Shown here: positions 10,389 to 19,465 of the stretch, piece by piece
Numbering within the stretch: the stretch's first letter is position 1
Layout: every line of letters begins with the position of its first letter
Source of the DNA: Larix sibirica
Taxonomy: Eukaryota > Streptophyta > Pinopsida > Pinales > Pinaceae
Direction of reading: 5' to 3'
Length of the DNA stretch: 54,367 nucleotides
NCBI GenBank assembly: GCA_004151065.3
Contig: NWUY0304962770.1
Location: 1-54,367, forward strand
Notes under the pieces: model-generated
Told to the model about the DNA's origin: nothing
The model's input: only the letters and a program-made list of their open reading frames with translations
Databases searched by the model: none
Position numbers and translations under genes: made by a program

Positions 10389-11530
10389 TTTGGGGAGGGT
10401 ATGAGGACGGGACTGATGATGCTGGACCTACTTGGGCTTGTGCCGCTTTTGCCGGGAATCCTTGTGCTCCTGGGGATAATGATGATTGGAATTATTCCGT
10501 GTCTGAATGACCGTGCTCAACTTATGATGGAACTGCTCCGGGAACTCTGCCGCTTCAACTGCTTGTGCTGGGCTTCCTTTCGCTTATGAAAATGATCTTG
10601 GAAATCTACGGGAACTGCTGTAACATTCTCTTACCTTCTTGTATTCTTTAACTGGTGCTACTTGTAGGGCTGTTACTGGTACTACTGCTCTTGGAAATGC
10701 TGGAAATAATACTGGGAGGGATGCGCCTTCAACTGCTGATGGCAATGATATTGGTAATGCTGGTTATTTGGCTTATTCAAATGATCCGGGAACTGAAGCC
10801 AGTTCAACTAAAGCTGCTTCAACTGCATACTGGGAATGCTTCAATTTATGTTGGTTCAACTGAGGATGCAAATGCTCTTGGGACTGACCCCGGTATTCCT
10901 TTTGTTACTGGGGATTATCCTGGAATTGATCCTGCTGGTTCGACCGGTTTAATTGCTTTAGGAGACGCTATGGCAAATGAGGCTTATAATAATAATGTTG
11001 GTTCAACTGGTGCTTATGGGGCATGAATTATTCTGCTTCTGGTTCTGCTTATTCAAATTCTATTGGGAATTATGACGTTAGTTCAATTGGTTATGCTAGA
11101 AATGATCCTGGTAATGCTGTTTGTTAAACTGCTCTTGGGAATGATCCTGGTTCAACTGGTGTTTATGGGGTTGATCATAATGCTGCTTTGAATGCTGCTT
11201 GGCCTATACTCCCAATCCCCTTATCCTCCTACCCCTTCCTTATTCAGCTGAGGAAGGAGTTTATACGCTCCGGATTCAATTGGTCAATCCCGTGTCTGAA
11301 TCATGATCGTGCTCAACTGCTTATGGAAATTCTCCTGGTTTAACTGGTGCTTATGGGAATGACCAAATAACTATGTTCAACTGATTACGCTGGTAATTCT
11401 GCTCCTTCAATTGCTTATGGTAATGATCCTGGAACTGAGGCTGGAAATGATAAAGCCGGTGAAACTGGTGTTGGAACGAACTACTTCAGGTTCTGCTGGT
11501 GGTTATAATGCTGCCGGGAGATGAGGAAGT
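10389..11530 (+). repeat. decayed coding-like minisatellite, about 33-bp unit
   Basis: The block is made of imperfect copies of a unit combining AATGATCCTGG, GGTTCAACTGG and TGCTTATGGGG. Two clear copies of the 22-bp core lie at 11000-11021 and 11149-11170. GGAATGATCCTGG-type words occur at about 11099, 11136 and 11419. Reading is open over long stretches (10639-10863 and 10655-11026, in different phases) and gives peptides rich in Gly, Asn, Ala, Ser and Thr with words such as NDPG and GSTGAYG. Indels shift the phase repeatedly, so no single protein is encoded. Codons are mostly of purine-any-pyrimidine form. Whether it began as a coding repeat is inference. Confidence 0.65.
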
Positions 11531-12300
11531 AAGTGGTGCACCAATGATTTACTGGATTTGATCCGGGCTTTGTTTTTTATCACCAGGTATGAAAGTGTAG
11601 TACTGAAGTATTCCCGACTCGTGTTAATAAATGTGCTTAGTGTAAAGACAATCTAGGTGTAGTGCACTATGTCTGAGGGTATTTTGTTCAAGGCTATAGA
11701 TCTGATACTTACTTATAGGGACTCAGTGCTAGGTGAGAATGGAGTGAAACCAAGGAGTATTTGGCGTTCCCAAAGTGTAAGTTAGGAAGGAGCAACCAAG
11801 GCTTAAGCGACCTAGTTTCATTCCAAAGGCTATGATGTATGAGGCATAGTTTTTATATCCCCAAGGAGGTCTATGAATTCTTGAGATCACAAGGCATTTT
11901 CTCCAAGGGCGTATTTTTACTAGTCTCAAGGAGGATGTCTAATGCATAGTTTTCTAAGGAAAGAGTCCAAACCGCATGTTCCCAACAGACGGTACATAAA
12001 AGGGATACCCAAGAAAAGGAGTTTACCCATCAATACGACGAATGATTTTTATTATCATTATTATTATGTTCCCATGTTTCCACCAGAAAAGACGATGTCC
12101 ACAAGTTTCAAAATACCCGATAGAGAAGGACCACATCACCACGACACTACCGCATCAGCAATATAGGAACGAAGGAAGGGTCATACCCACAAGATATATT
12201 AACAACGTTTCTATTTTATTGCCAAGCATTCCCATAGCCAATAGTTAATCCTCTCAATAACAAGTTTTATTTAAACCCCAAGAAAGAGAATATCCAAGTG
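11531..12300. other. non-coding stretch
   Basis: No recognisable gene. Frames at 11729-11929 (minus), 11942-12166 (plus) and 12042-12248 (plus) are short and overlap in different phases. TTATTATCATTATTATTATG near 12050 is low-complexity. Confidence 0.5.
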
Positions 12301-12343
12301 TTTATGCTTACTATACGCCGATACTATATGCAGGTATTCCTGG

Positions 12344-12607
12344 GTGGAGCCGGTTATCCATGGGACTCACGCTGGTTACCCTACGCTGCAACCTTACATC
12401 ACGGGTGCTAAATTGAAGTTATTCTTATACGTTTCAGGAACTCATTATTGGTGGAATTTATTCAGACGCTTGTCTGGGAAGGAGGGTGTAAAAGCTGGGC
12501 TGCTATGCTTGGCCGGGGATACTCAAATCGGTTCAGGAAAGATACATTGCACATTGCTGCTGGATGGCAGTTCAGAGCAGGCACAAAGGTTGGACCAGAT
12601 ATTATAA
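12344..12607 (+). CDS. open frame, 87 codons from a GTG, unknown product
   Basis: This frame starts at a GTG and has no recognised domain, signal or membrane segment. The GGTGGAGCCGGTTATCCATGG words at its start resemble the Gly/Ala-type repeat blocks at 8990-11530, so it may be an outlying piece of the same repeat family rather than a gene. Confidence 0.1.
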   Translation: MEPVIHGTHAGYPTLQPYITGAKLKLFLYVSGTHYWWNLFRRLSGKEGVKAGLLCLAGDTQIGSGKIHCTLLLDGSSEQAQRLDQIL

Positions 12608-12979
12608 AAACTTCTCAGTAACTTTTCTTTAATAGAAAAAAAAGAGGGATTCTATGCCAAAAATGAAATTAGGAGGAGCGCTCCCCTGACCTAAGGAGGG
12701 GGAGGAGGTTTTGGATGTTCCAATCAACTAACATGGATTCTAAACTGGTTTTTTTTATAAATGGTATTATTTCCCTTCCCCTTATTTTATATTGGTGGGC
12801 AAAGACTCGTCAATATCGTATGTGACGTATCAATTGATAGATGATTATTAATGTTCTGACAATCTTTAGTAGTTTCCATGGAAACTAGCCTAGGCACTTT
12901 CAGATTAACAATTTTTAATAGTCCATACCACTGCCAAGGAACTATCAGCAATGTCAACTGGCTATGATGGGGACTATAA
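12608..12979. other. non-coding AT-rich stretch
   Basis: No frame, RNA or repeat stands out. It contains an A-rich run near 12635 and a T-run near 12752. Confidence 0.5.
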
Positions 12980-13107
12980 GTTTATAAACAATGATAAAAT
13001 ACAAGTACTCCCTGTCTATCTAGGCAATGCCTTGGTATTAACAACGACTATATAATTAGCTCTTTAGTGCATTAGCAGTAGTTTAAGGGATTCTATTTCA
13101 AATGAAG
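12980..13107 (+). repeat. dispersed repeat, copy A (left half)
   Basis: This matches the left half of the repeat at 45294-45520. They share an identical run of over 25 bases from AACAATGATAAAATACAAG onward, then a diverged middle with GGCAATGCC, ACTATATAAT, TTTAGTGCAT, and a common end AGTAGTTTAAGGGATTCTATTT. The right half of the repeat is missing here. Confidence 0.75.
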
Positions 13108-13149
13108 AGTCTGGTGATAAACATATATAAGTAACCAACAACATGGAAA

Positions 13150-13166
13150 AATTATATATATATAAT
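13150..13166. repeat. AT-rich palindrome
   Basis: ATTATATATATATAATT is self-complementary around its centre and could form a cruciform or serve as a low-complexity breakpoint. Confidence 0.6.
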
Positions 13167-13324
13167 TTATGCAATAGGGTTTATTAATAATTTATAGAAA
13201 ATATATTCTAATAATATCTGTTGGCTGTAGTTCGTCCGGTTTAGATGACACATAAGGGTTGCGACTTACTATGATTGATATGCAGAGCCGTTCCAAAGCA
13301 AGATAATAAGCTAGCAATCCAAGC

Positions 13325-13394
13325 TAGGCCACTCTTACACTCTACAATTTACCATCTTGGTGGATACGCCACCTTTATGTACTTAATTTACCAT
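13325..13394 (+). repeat. two tandem copies of the 28-bp dispersed element
   Basis: Copy 1 (13325-13355) begins TAGGCCACTC and ends CAATTTACCAT. Copy 2 (13367-13394) begins CGCCACCTTTATG and ends TTAATTTACCAT. They are separated by 11 bp. The same element occurs at 24338-24483, 27515-27635, 38553-38640 and 47901-47927. Copy 1 and its flank agree with 27513-27547 at about 31 of 35 positions by eye. Confidence 0.7.
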
Positions 13395-13399
13395 ATATT

Positions 13400-14636
13400 A
13401 CCCCCCCCCCTGTCCTTACCTGACCCGTTGAATATGGGTTATCCATTTTTGTTTCCCTGGGACCTAGAAAAATTGAAAATATCATACGGTAAGCCCCAAC
13501 CCATAATAGGTATGCAATGGGGGGAGGGACTTAATTAATAACCAAGGGGCTGCTTTCCCCAGATAGGGACTTGCCTAAGCTTACGGTGCCTGGCAGATGG
13601 CTAAGGATGGCAGCAGCTTTAAAGGCAGCAGTAGATCATGAAAATTGAACAAATAGTTGTCCGCCCGGTGGGCCGGATCCCTCAAACTATATGTTATTAA
13701 TCAAGCGAATCAATCAAATTCATCAGTCGCTTGCGCTCTACCAACTCCATAAGATGTTGTCAGTCGCATATGGAACTGAAAGCATGTCTGCGTGTATACG
13801 GGGCGCTTCTTTATGCAGGTGACTTTTATCAAGTAGTTAGCTCTATAACTACCGGTGGAGTCAATCTATAATATCAACCAGTCGTCAATATGAAGAACCG
13901 GGGTATTTGGTAATTGATTGGGTCGTGAGCTGATAATGGGTAGGAAAGGGTAAAGTAAGATAGCAAATTGTAGCTGGGGTGGTAATGCAAGGGCCGTGAG
14001 AGTAGTGGATTGGTACGCAAGGTGTAAATGTGCTATTGGCAGGTCAGTTGAACCGCCTTTACCGGGTGTATAAGTCTTGTAACTTGTCTCCCCAGAATAA
14101 TTAATAAGCCGAGAGAATAAAATAAATAACTGCCTGCCTCTACCGGAATATGGGGCAGTTGCGTATTTACCAGAATCGTACTGAATGTGGGAAAATCTAT
14201 CCACCTGTTCCTTCCTTCAATGTGGTAAAATTGTTCTAATTGTAAATCATTAATGCGTTTTGAGGCTATCGGACTGGGGCAAAGTGAATTGGGACCTCTA
14301 TTGGATCCATTCAATGCGCCTCCCTGTGTAGAGTTATGTAAATGGACTTCCTTCCCTTCGTAAAGGATAAAGTATTAGAAGCATTGTTTAGTTGCTCCCC
14401 GTCCATTTATCTAGTAGCGTACCCTTAATAAATATTGAAGATAGTAGCTCCCACCCCTATGGTACGGGGGGTTTACACCCAATGAAAAACTAAAAATGCT
14501 GCTAAAATATGAAAGTCAAAGGGAAAGTCCAATATTAGCAAGGAGGGGCTAAAGAAGCAATTGAAACAATTAATCCCTCCTTAATTGACTAAGCAAACTG
14601 GGAAAAAGGGAAGTTGCTTGCCTTCCCTGAACTGAA
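13400..14636. other. non-coding stretch with overlapping minus-strand frames
   Basis: Frames 13866-14204 (112 codons) and 14033-14314 (93 codons), both minus, overlap in different phases. The second has one hydrophobic stretch (FYSLGLLIILG). Neither shows a family motif. No RNA gene was seen. Confidence 0.45.
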
Positions 14637-14639
14637 GTG

Positions 14640-14792
14640 AGTGGGAAATTCAGTAACAAAAGTGGAAAAGCTTGCTTGACCAAAGGTATACTTGCTTGAC
14701 CGAAGGGAGGGCAAGGGAGGGCAAGGGCGTATAATGATGATAGAGAGTTGGAACGTGGCCTATCAAGAGTGGGAAATTGAGTAACAAAAGTG
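14640..14792 (+). repeat. local duplication cluster
   Basis: A 25-bp word beginning AGTGGGAAATT and ending AACAAAAGTG occurs at 14640-14664 and 14768-14792 with one difference. Between them CTTGCTTGACC is repeated (14671, 14691), GGGAGGGCAA is repeated (14705-14725), and GATGATAGA flanks both sides. This looks like several small recent tandem events in one spot. Confidence 0.8.
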
Positions 14793-14987
14793 TCTAAAGA
14801 TGATAGAAGGGTGCAAGTTGCTAACCCCGTATCCCTTTCATTACTCTTTTTCTTACCTTCTCTTTCTTTAGTACTTTTATCGGCCTTCCTATCGCTCCGA
14901 AAGTCGCTTGCTGTACTCCCCAGAGGGGAGGGGAGACATAGATGGGCTTTAGACTACCGGGAGAATAGTGAAAAGCCAAAGCTGTAG
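14793..14987. other. non-coding, pyrimidine-rich
   Basis: A 64-codon plus-strand frame (14790-14987) has a hydrophobic Leu/Ser-rich middle produced by a CTTTT-rich tract. No family is recognised. Confidence 0.4.
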
Positions 14988-15098
14988 AAAACACGGGGTT
15001 TGAGGAACACGCTCGACTAATAAGGAGAGGAAATTGAGAGAATTTTGGACTTAACTATTAGCGAAAATACCTTTTCTGTCCAAAACACGGGGTTTGAG
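14988..15098 (+). repeat. 17-bp direct repeat pair
   Basis: AAAACACGGGGTTTGAG occurs exactly at 14988-15004 and 15082-15098, 94 bp apart in the same orientation. Close spacing makes chance unlikely. Confidence 0.8.
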
Positions 15099-15099
15099 C

Positions 15100-16759
15100 G
15101 AATAGATCCAATGCTCAAGGTTTTATTAGTATAATATGTAATTTTACGCGGTTTCCTATCAGTGACTAACGGTTAGATTATCACATGGTAATCGACCCCT
15201 TCCCTACGACCCTACCTGTAGTGATGGCTTGAAACTGATTCTAGTGATGTGTTGGCATGAGAAGCGGCCTGGCTTCAGCCTGGGTGAAAAAGTACTAATG
15301 GATTAGCCTGCATGGAGCTCCTACCACATACATGGTTTAGTCTGCTTCAACCCCTGTGCTCCAACACCTTAGAATATGGATCCGGTACAAGGAGATGATA
15401 GCTCTCGGTCTTTACCTGTAGGTTATGCCTTTGGTGGTGATTAAACCGCCTCTGCTTATTATAGAGGGTATGAATATTGATCTATATTATATATGAGTCA
15501 ATGCGATTTGATCCACCCGGTAAAGTCCTTACCCCCTGACTTCTTTCATAGATATGATCTCAGTTGATCTAACTGTGTGAATTCATTTTGATGGGAAAGT
15601 AAATCCAGTGGATTCAATTCCTCCTATTATAGTAGTGTCCAATGGAGAATAAAAAAGGAAGGGGAAATAATACAAATAATACAATACGCATTGCATATAT
15701 ACGTGTAACTTTTCCATTTATGAGGTTGCACAACCGATAGGATATAACCAATAGGGTCTATTGGGATTATGTTCCCACTACCTACCTATCACTACCTACT
15801 GATAGTTTATTAGACTCAACTTATAGTAGTAGTTCCAATGGTAACTCAACAAGGTAAGTAATCCAAATATATGTGATGAGTTCGCATGGAGACATGTTGA
15901 ACCTGGACAACGAAATTAGTAGTGGGGTTTTTAAAATCCCATCTGCACTATACCCTTTCTGATAGGTTACTACCGTTGAAGCGTAGCAAAGCAAAGCATA
16001 GTTGAAGGATATGATGAAATATACCTTCTTCTCTCAAGCTTAACTCTATACACTAGTTCTTTACTAAAAGCATATAGTTCTATCTACAGAGGTTGTTATG
16101 CCGAAATAATAATTATTTTCCTTTATAATTTAATTAGTGTAACTATTCTTGGGATCTATACATATGATACTTCATATCTATGTTTAACCTTTCCATTTGA
16201 GGTGATACTTAGCACCCCCATTCCCTAAAGAAACAACCAGTTGTTGTTTAATCCATGTTTGTTGGGATAACCAAACATTGACATATAAGCTCATTCCCAG
16301 TCCCAGTGGTTTACATAAATCTAGTCTACCAAAGTAAGACTGTGCCCAGGCAGGACGTGTTCGTAACAAGTTATCCATAACCCATACTAGTTGAAGTGAT
16401 CCTTATTAGCCTTACCTCAGTACAACCTTGGAATAGAAAATATCCCCACCATGCTTGTTGGTTTGGGGGAATATTTCCAAAACCTTATTGGCTTTTTGTC
16501 TTCTTTGTCACAACCTAATTTGGATGGGTTCGATGAATCATATACTATCGGGGAAATAAAATCCATTTAATTGTTCCGATGATAGAATTATCGTCCCCCC
16601 TAAAGAGGCAATTTTATTGTAAAAAACCCCTCCATTTTTATTCCTTCTTATCTATTCCCACCCAACCAACCCACAGCCCAAAGAAAACAGAGCCTCCTCG
16701 TTAAATGAGAAGGTTTTGTCAATTCTGTTCCAACTCGATTTCTTGCCTGGTCCAAAGCA
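15100..16759. other. non-coding stretch
   Basis: No gene, tRNA or rRNA motif is visible over about 1.6 kb. The minus frame 16184-16378 (64 codons) has no motif. ACTACCTAC-type words repeat near 15780-15800. The AT-rich part at 15640-15720 and 16090-16150 is featureless. Confidence 0.5.
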
Positions 16760-16851
16760 GGTATTCTATTGAAAAATAAAGATTGTCTAACGAAACCATA
16801 GCTTAATGTAGATGCTCGTTAAGTAACCAACATGATGGCTCCAATATCTGT
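16760..16851 (+). repeat. dispersed repeat, copy B (right half)
   Basis: This matches the right half of the repeat at 45294-45520. Shared words in order are ATTCTATTGAAAA, ATAAAGATTGTCTA, GCTTAATGTA, AAGTAACCAAC and ATGGCTCCAAT. The left half is absent, making it the complement of copy A at 12980-13107. Confidence 0.75.
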
Positions 16852-16859
16852 ATTCAGGT

Positions 16860-17500
16860 TGAAACGATGGGGAACTTCTATTCTCCTTCCTTCCTCTCGG
16901 CTATGAAAGTGGTGGGCCTGGGTGCAAGGGCATACCTATCAGAGAGAACCGTTCATAAAAGGTATAGTTTAGTAAAAAGAATCTACATTTTATTGCCCCG
17001 ATTAGGGATATGCCATCCAACTCAATTTGCATATTAAGATTACCCATATTACAATGGCAAAGTGAAACGTAGATATGCAACATCCATATGTTACAGGGAT
17101 ATGCTCTTCGGGAGATTCCATTCAGTCAAGCAACCCCATTATTTGCTTACGCTCAGCTTCCACCTGGAATACCAACAACTATCTTCGCTTTGCTACGCTT
17201 CAACCTATCAACAAACTGGAGAATATTTCCATATTCAAGTTATATATTGATGCAAGAGGTTGGGAAAAGAAGGGTATAAACTTGTTGCTAGAGTTAGTTG
17301 AAATGATCGTGGTGATGGGACTAGGCGCGTGCAGTGAACGGATTCTATGCGCTGTGAATGCCACGTGAGCCTTATGTTCCCACCTTTATACATTGAGCTA
17401 TTTATGTTGTTTACTTACGACGAGCATACCGATTCGATTTATTTCAACGGATTGAGAGCTAATAATAGAAAGAAAGTCATTGCCTCAAGGCGTCATCATT
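16860..17500. other. non-coding stretch with overlapping short frames
   Basis: Plus frames 17062-17250, 17075-17368 and 17088-17279 occupy all three phases over the same bases, and 16901-17083 opens on the minus strand. This is what a stop-poor region gives without selection. No domain is recognised. Confidence 0.5.
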
Positions 17501-17504
17501 TTCA

Positions 17505-17795
17505 GTAATAGGCAGGCCAGTCAGTCATCAACGATAGCCCATCAGAGACAATCATTTACATAAAGAGGTGGTATTTTACAGGAGGTTTATAGCCAGTCGC
17601 AAGGAGGTGGGCATTCCCAGCCGGTCAGTGCCAGTCGGTCATTTTTTGATAGCTGATCATCATAAGAGCTGATCATCATAAGCCGGTCATGAGCTGGGCT
17701 GGGAGAATAATCTCCTTGGCTACTCAGATGGGGATACTAAACTCGGCTACTCTACTTGGGTACTCAGATTGGGCTCCCGGTTCTATAAAATAGCC
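17505..17795. repeat. block of GCCAGTC/GGTCAT and GGCTACTC repeats
   Basis: From 17510 to 17700 words such as CAGCCGGTCA, GCCAGTCGGTC, GATAGC and AGCTGATCATCATAAG alternate, the last in two adjacent copies (17651-17684). From 17700 to 17780 GGCTACTC, GGGTACTC and ACTCAGATTGGG words follow. Both families recur elsewhere in the window. Confidence 0.6.
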
Positions 17796-17939
17796 TCTCC
17801 TTTTAGTTAGTCGAGCGTGCTTCGCAACCTCATTCGCCATTCTTGGCTAATAAAATATTTTTAGGGGGTCGGTGGCAATAACTCGTTGGAGCACACAAGT
17901 GGATTTTATTCTTACCGAAATAGCTCTCTTCACCACGTT

Positions 17940-18325
17940 TCTCTAGGATTGCCAGGTGTCAATGCCGCTACTCGATCCAGGAGTGTTGATCCCAAGAGTT
18001 GATGCAGTCGATACCAGGAGTTGATGGCACCCTATCTGGTAGTTGATCCACTCAATGCCGGTAGGAGATCCCAAGAAGATATACACGAAGAGAGTTTTGT
18101 ATTCAATGATGGTACTTGATGGCGGCTTGTCTCAATGGCTTGTACTCTCGAGAGCTGGTACTCAATGATGGTGGTGATTCGATGCCAGGTGTAGATCACT
18201 CGATGACAGGGTTGCTACTAGTTGATTCAGGTTCGATGCAGGTAGAAGATCCAGGGAAGTGTCAATGCCGGGAATCGATGACAAGTGGAGATCCCCTGGA
18301 GGTGCCAATGGTTGCCAATACATGA
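17940..18325 (+). repeat. TCGATGCCAGGAGTTGATCC-type repeat block
   Basis: Units combining TCGATGCCAGG, AGTTGATCC, ACTCGATG and CAATGATGG recur roughly every 20-40 bp. A further group of the same words is at 50505-50610, including GCCAGGTGTC followed by CTACTCGAT in both. Overlapping frames on both strands (18116-18325 plus, 18162-18454 minus) are by-products of the repeat. Confidence 0.6.
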
Positions 18326-18352
18326 GAGAAAGCCCCACCCCACCCGGGTCCT

Positions 18353-18460
18353 GTCGGCCGAGACTACCTCGTTCACTGGAAAGGCCCATAAACTGGATGG
18401 ATGGATAGATGAGGCCTTGGCGGGAGGCTTCACCACGAGAATCTCATGAACCAATGGGAG
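18353..18460 (+). pseudogene. possible chromodomain remnant of a Ty3/gypsy element
   Basis: The frame from 18353 reads GRDYLVHWKG, which fits the core of chromodomains such as those at the C-terminus of chromoviral Ty3/gypsy integrases. The expected acidic and aromatic residues that follow are not in the same frame. A WMDG word and an HHENLMN word occur in neighbouring phases, so if it is real, it carries frameshifts. It is only about 36 codons long and no integrase core lies upstream, so a chance match cannot be excluded. Confidence 0.3.
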
Positions 18461-18469
18461 ATGCCAGGC

Positions 18470-19080
18470 GGCCCACAGTAGAGCCCCAGGATGGATCCCG
18501 ATTCACGTACCGCTCATAGCTGGGTCGGCGGGGAGGGGATAATAGGCTTGGTTATTACTTGGGCTGGATACTCTACTCGGCCTTCTCCGCTTGGCTACTC
18601 CACGATAGACAGCCAGAATACATGTCGGTTACTTACGAGCATTTAGATTGAGTTCCACGGAACTGATTGCATTGTTTTAACTGATAAGTCTTATGATTAG
18701 GCTGCTGGCCGGTTAGCTTATCTCGCGTGCTGGCTAGATTTGTATGTTGTTTTGGTAGGTGGGTGGGTGGAGGATAAATCACCTTATTTAAGTGCCCTGC
18801 AGAGCCCGAGCTCGAAGGGAAGCTAGAGCAATCGCTCACTGCTGCCTCTTGCTGCTGGGACTTGCTCACTGCTGCTTCTTATAACTCGTTGATGGCACAG
18901 ACAGCCATAACTTTATCTCACTGGCACATCCAATCAGGAGGTCAAGCAATCCATCAATCCATTCATTGGGAGGAATTACAATCCAATCAACACACTGAGC
19001 CTGTTAAGTTCAGGCCAAAGACGATGGTTCAGGTTCACCGCTTATCAGCAGCCCACCAACCAGCTTTCGAAGTCAGGTAA
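18470..19080. repeat. GGCTACTC and GCTGGTTAGCTT repeat words, with a short frame
   Basis: 18540-18605 carries GGGCTGGATACTC, CTACTCGG and GGCTACTCC words. 18700-18740 carries GCTGCTGGCCGGTTAGCTTATCTC, whose relative lies at 51415-51490. CTCACTGCTGC is duplicated at 18835 and 18865. The 72-codon plus frame 18862-19080 has no motif. Confidence 0.45.
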
Positions 19081-19465
19081 CTTATAGTTAGCTCGGGTAG
19101 TTACCAAGTCTGTCTCATTCTGAGTATAATTCCCAGTCTCTAGCTGAACCTTATCCTAATTATTATCCTACCTTTCCCGAGAGTTTATCTGACACTAACT
19201 AATTATACTCTAACTTACATTGGCGATAAAATTTTATGCGTAATGAAACAACCAATGCAACCACTGTAATTCTTAGCCCTCTTGAGAAAAAGAAGCTCCT
19301 ATAAACAGCAAGGGGCTGAACACCCACAGGAGTCAATTTTGGAGGAATTATAAACTTATAAGAACTATAAAACAATGAACTAATCAAGTCCCCATCAGGC
19401 TGTGGCATATTTAATTGAATCCATATGCATCATCTTAATGCATCATATTTTCATATTATAATACG
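19081..19465. other. non-coding stretch before a degenerate coding region
   Basis: No motif is seen. Minus frame 19199-19408 (69 codons) is short. The coherent plus-strand reading that starts near 19450 may extend slightly into this segment. Confidence 0.45.

Noticed and set aside
17300-17370. Group II intron domain V-like word (GCGTGCAGTGAACGG)
   Set aside because: The conserved AGC triad and the second strand of the stem are missing. The same holds for GGCCGTGCGTAGCGCATGCGG at 40363.
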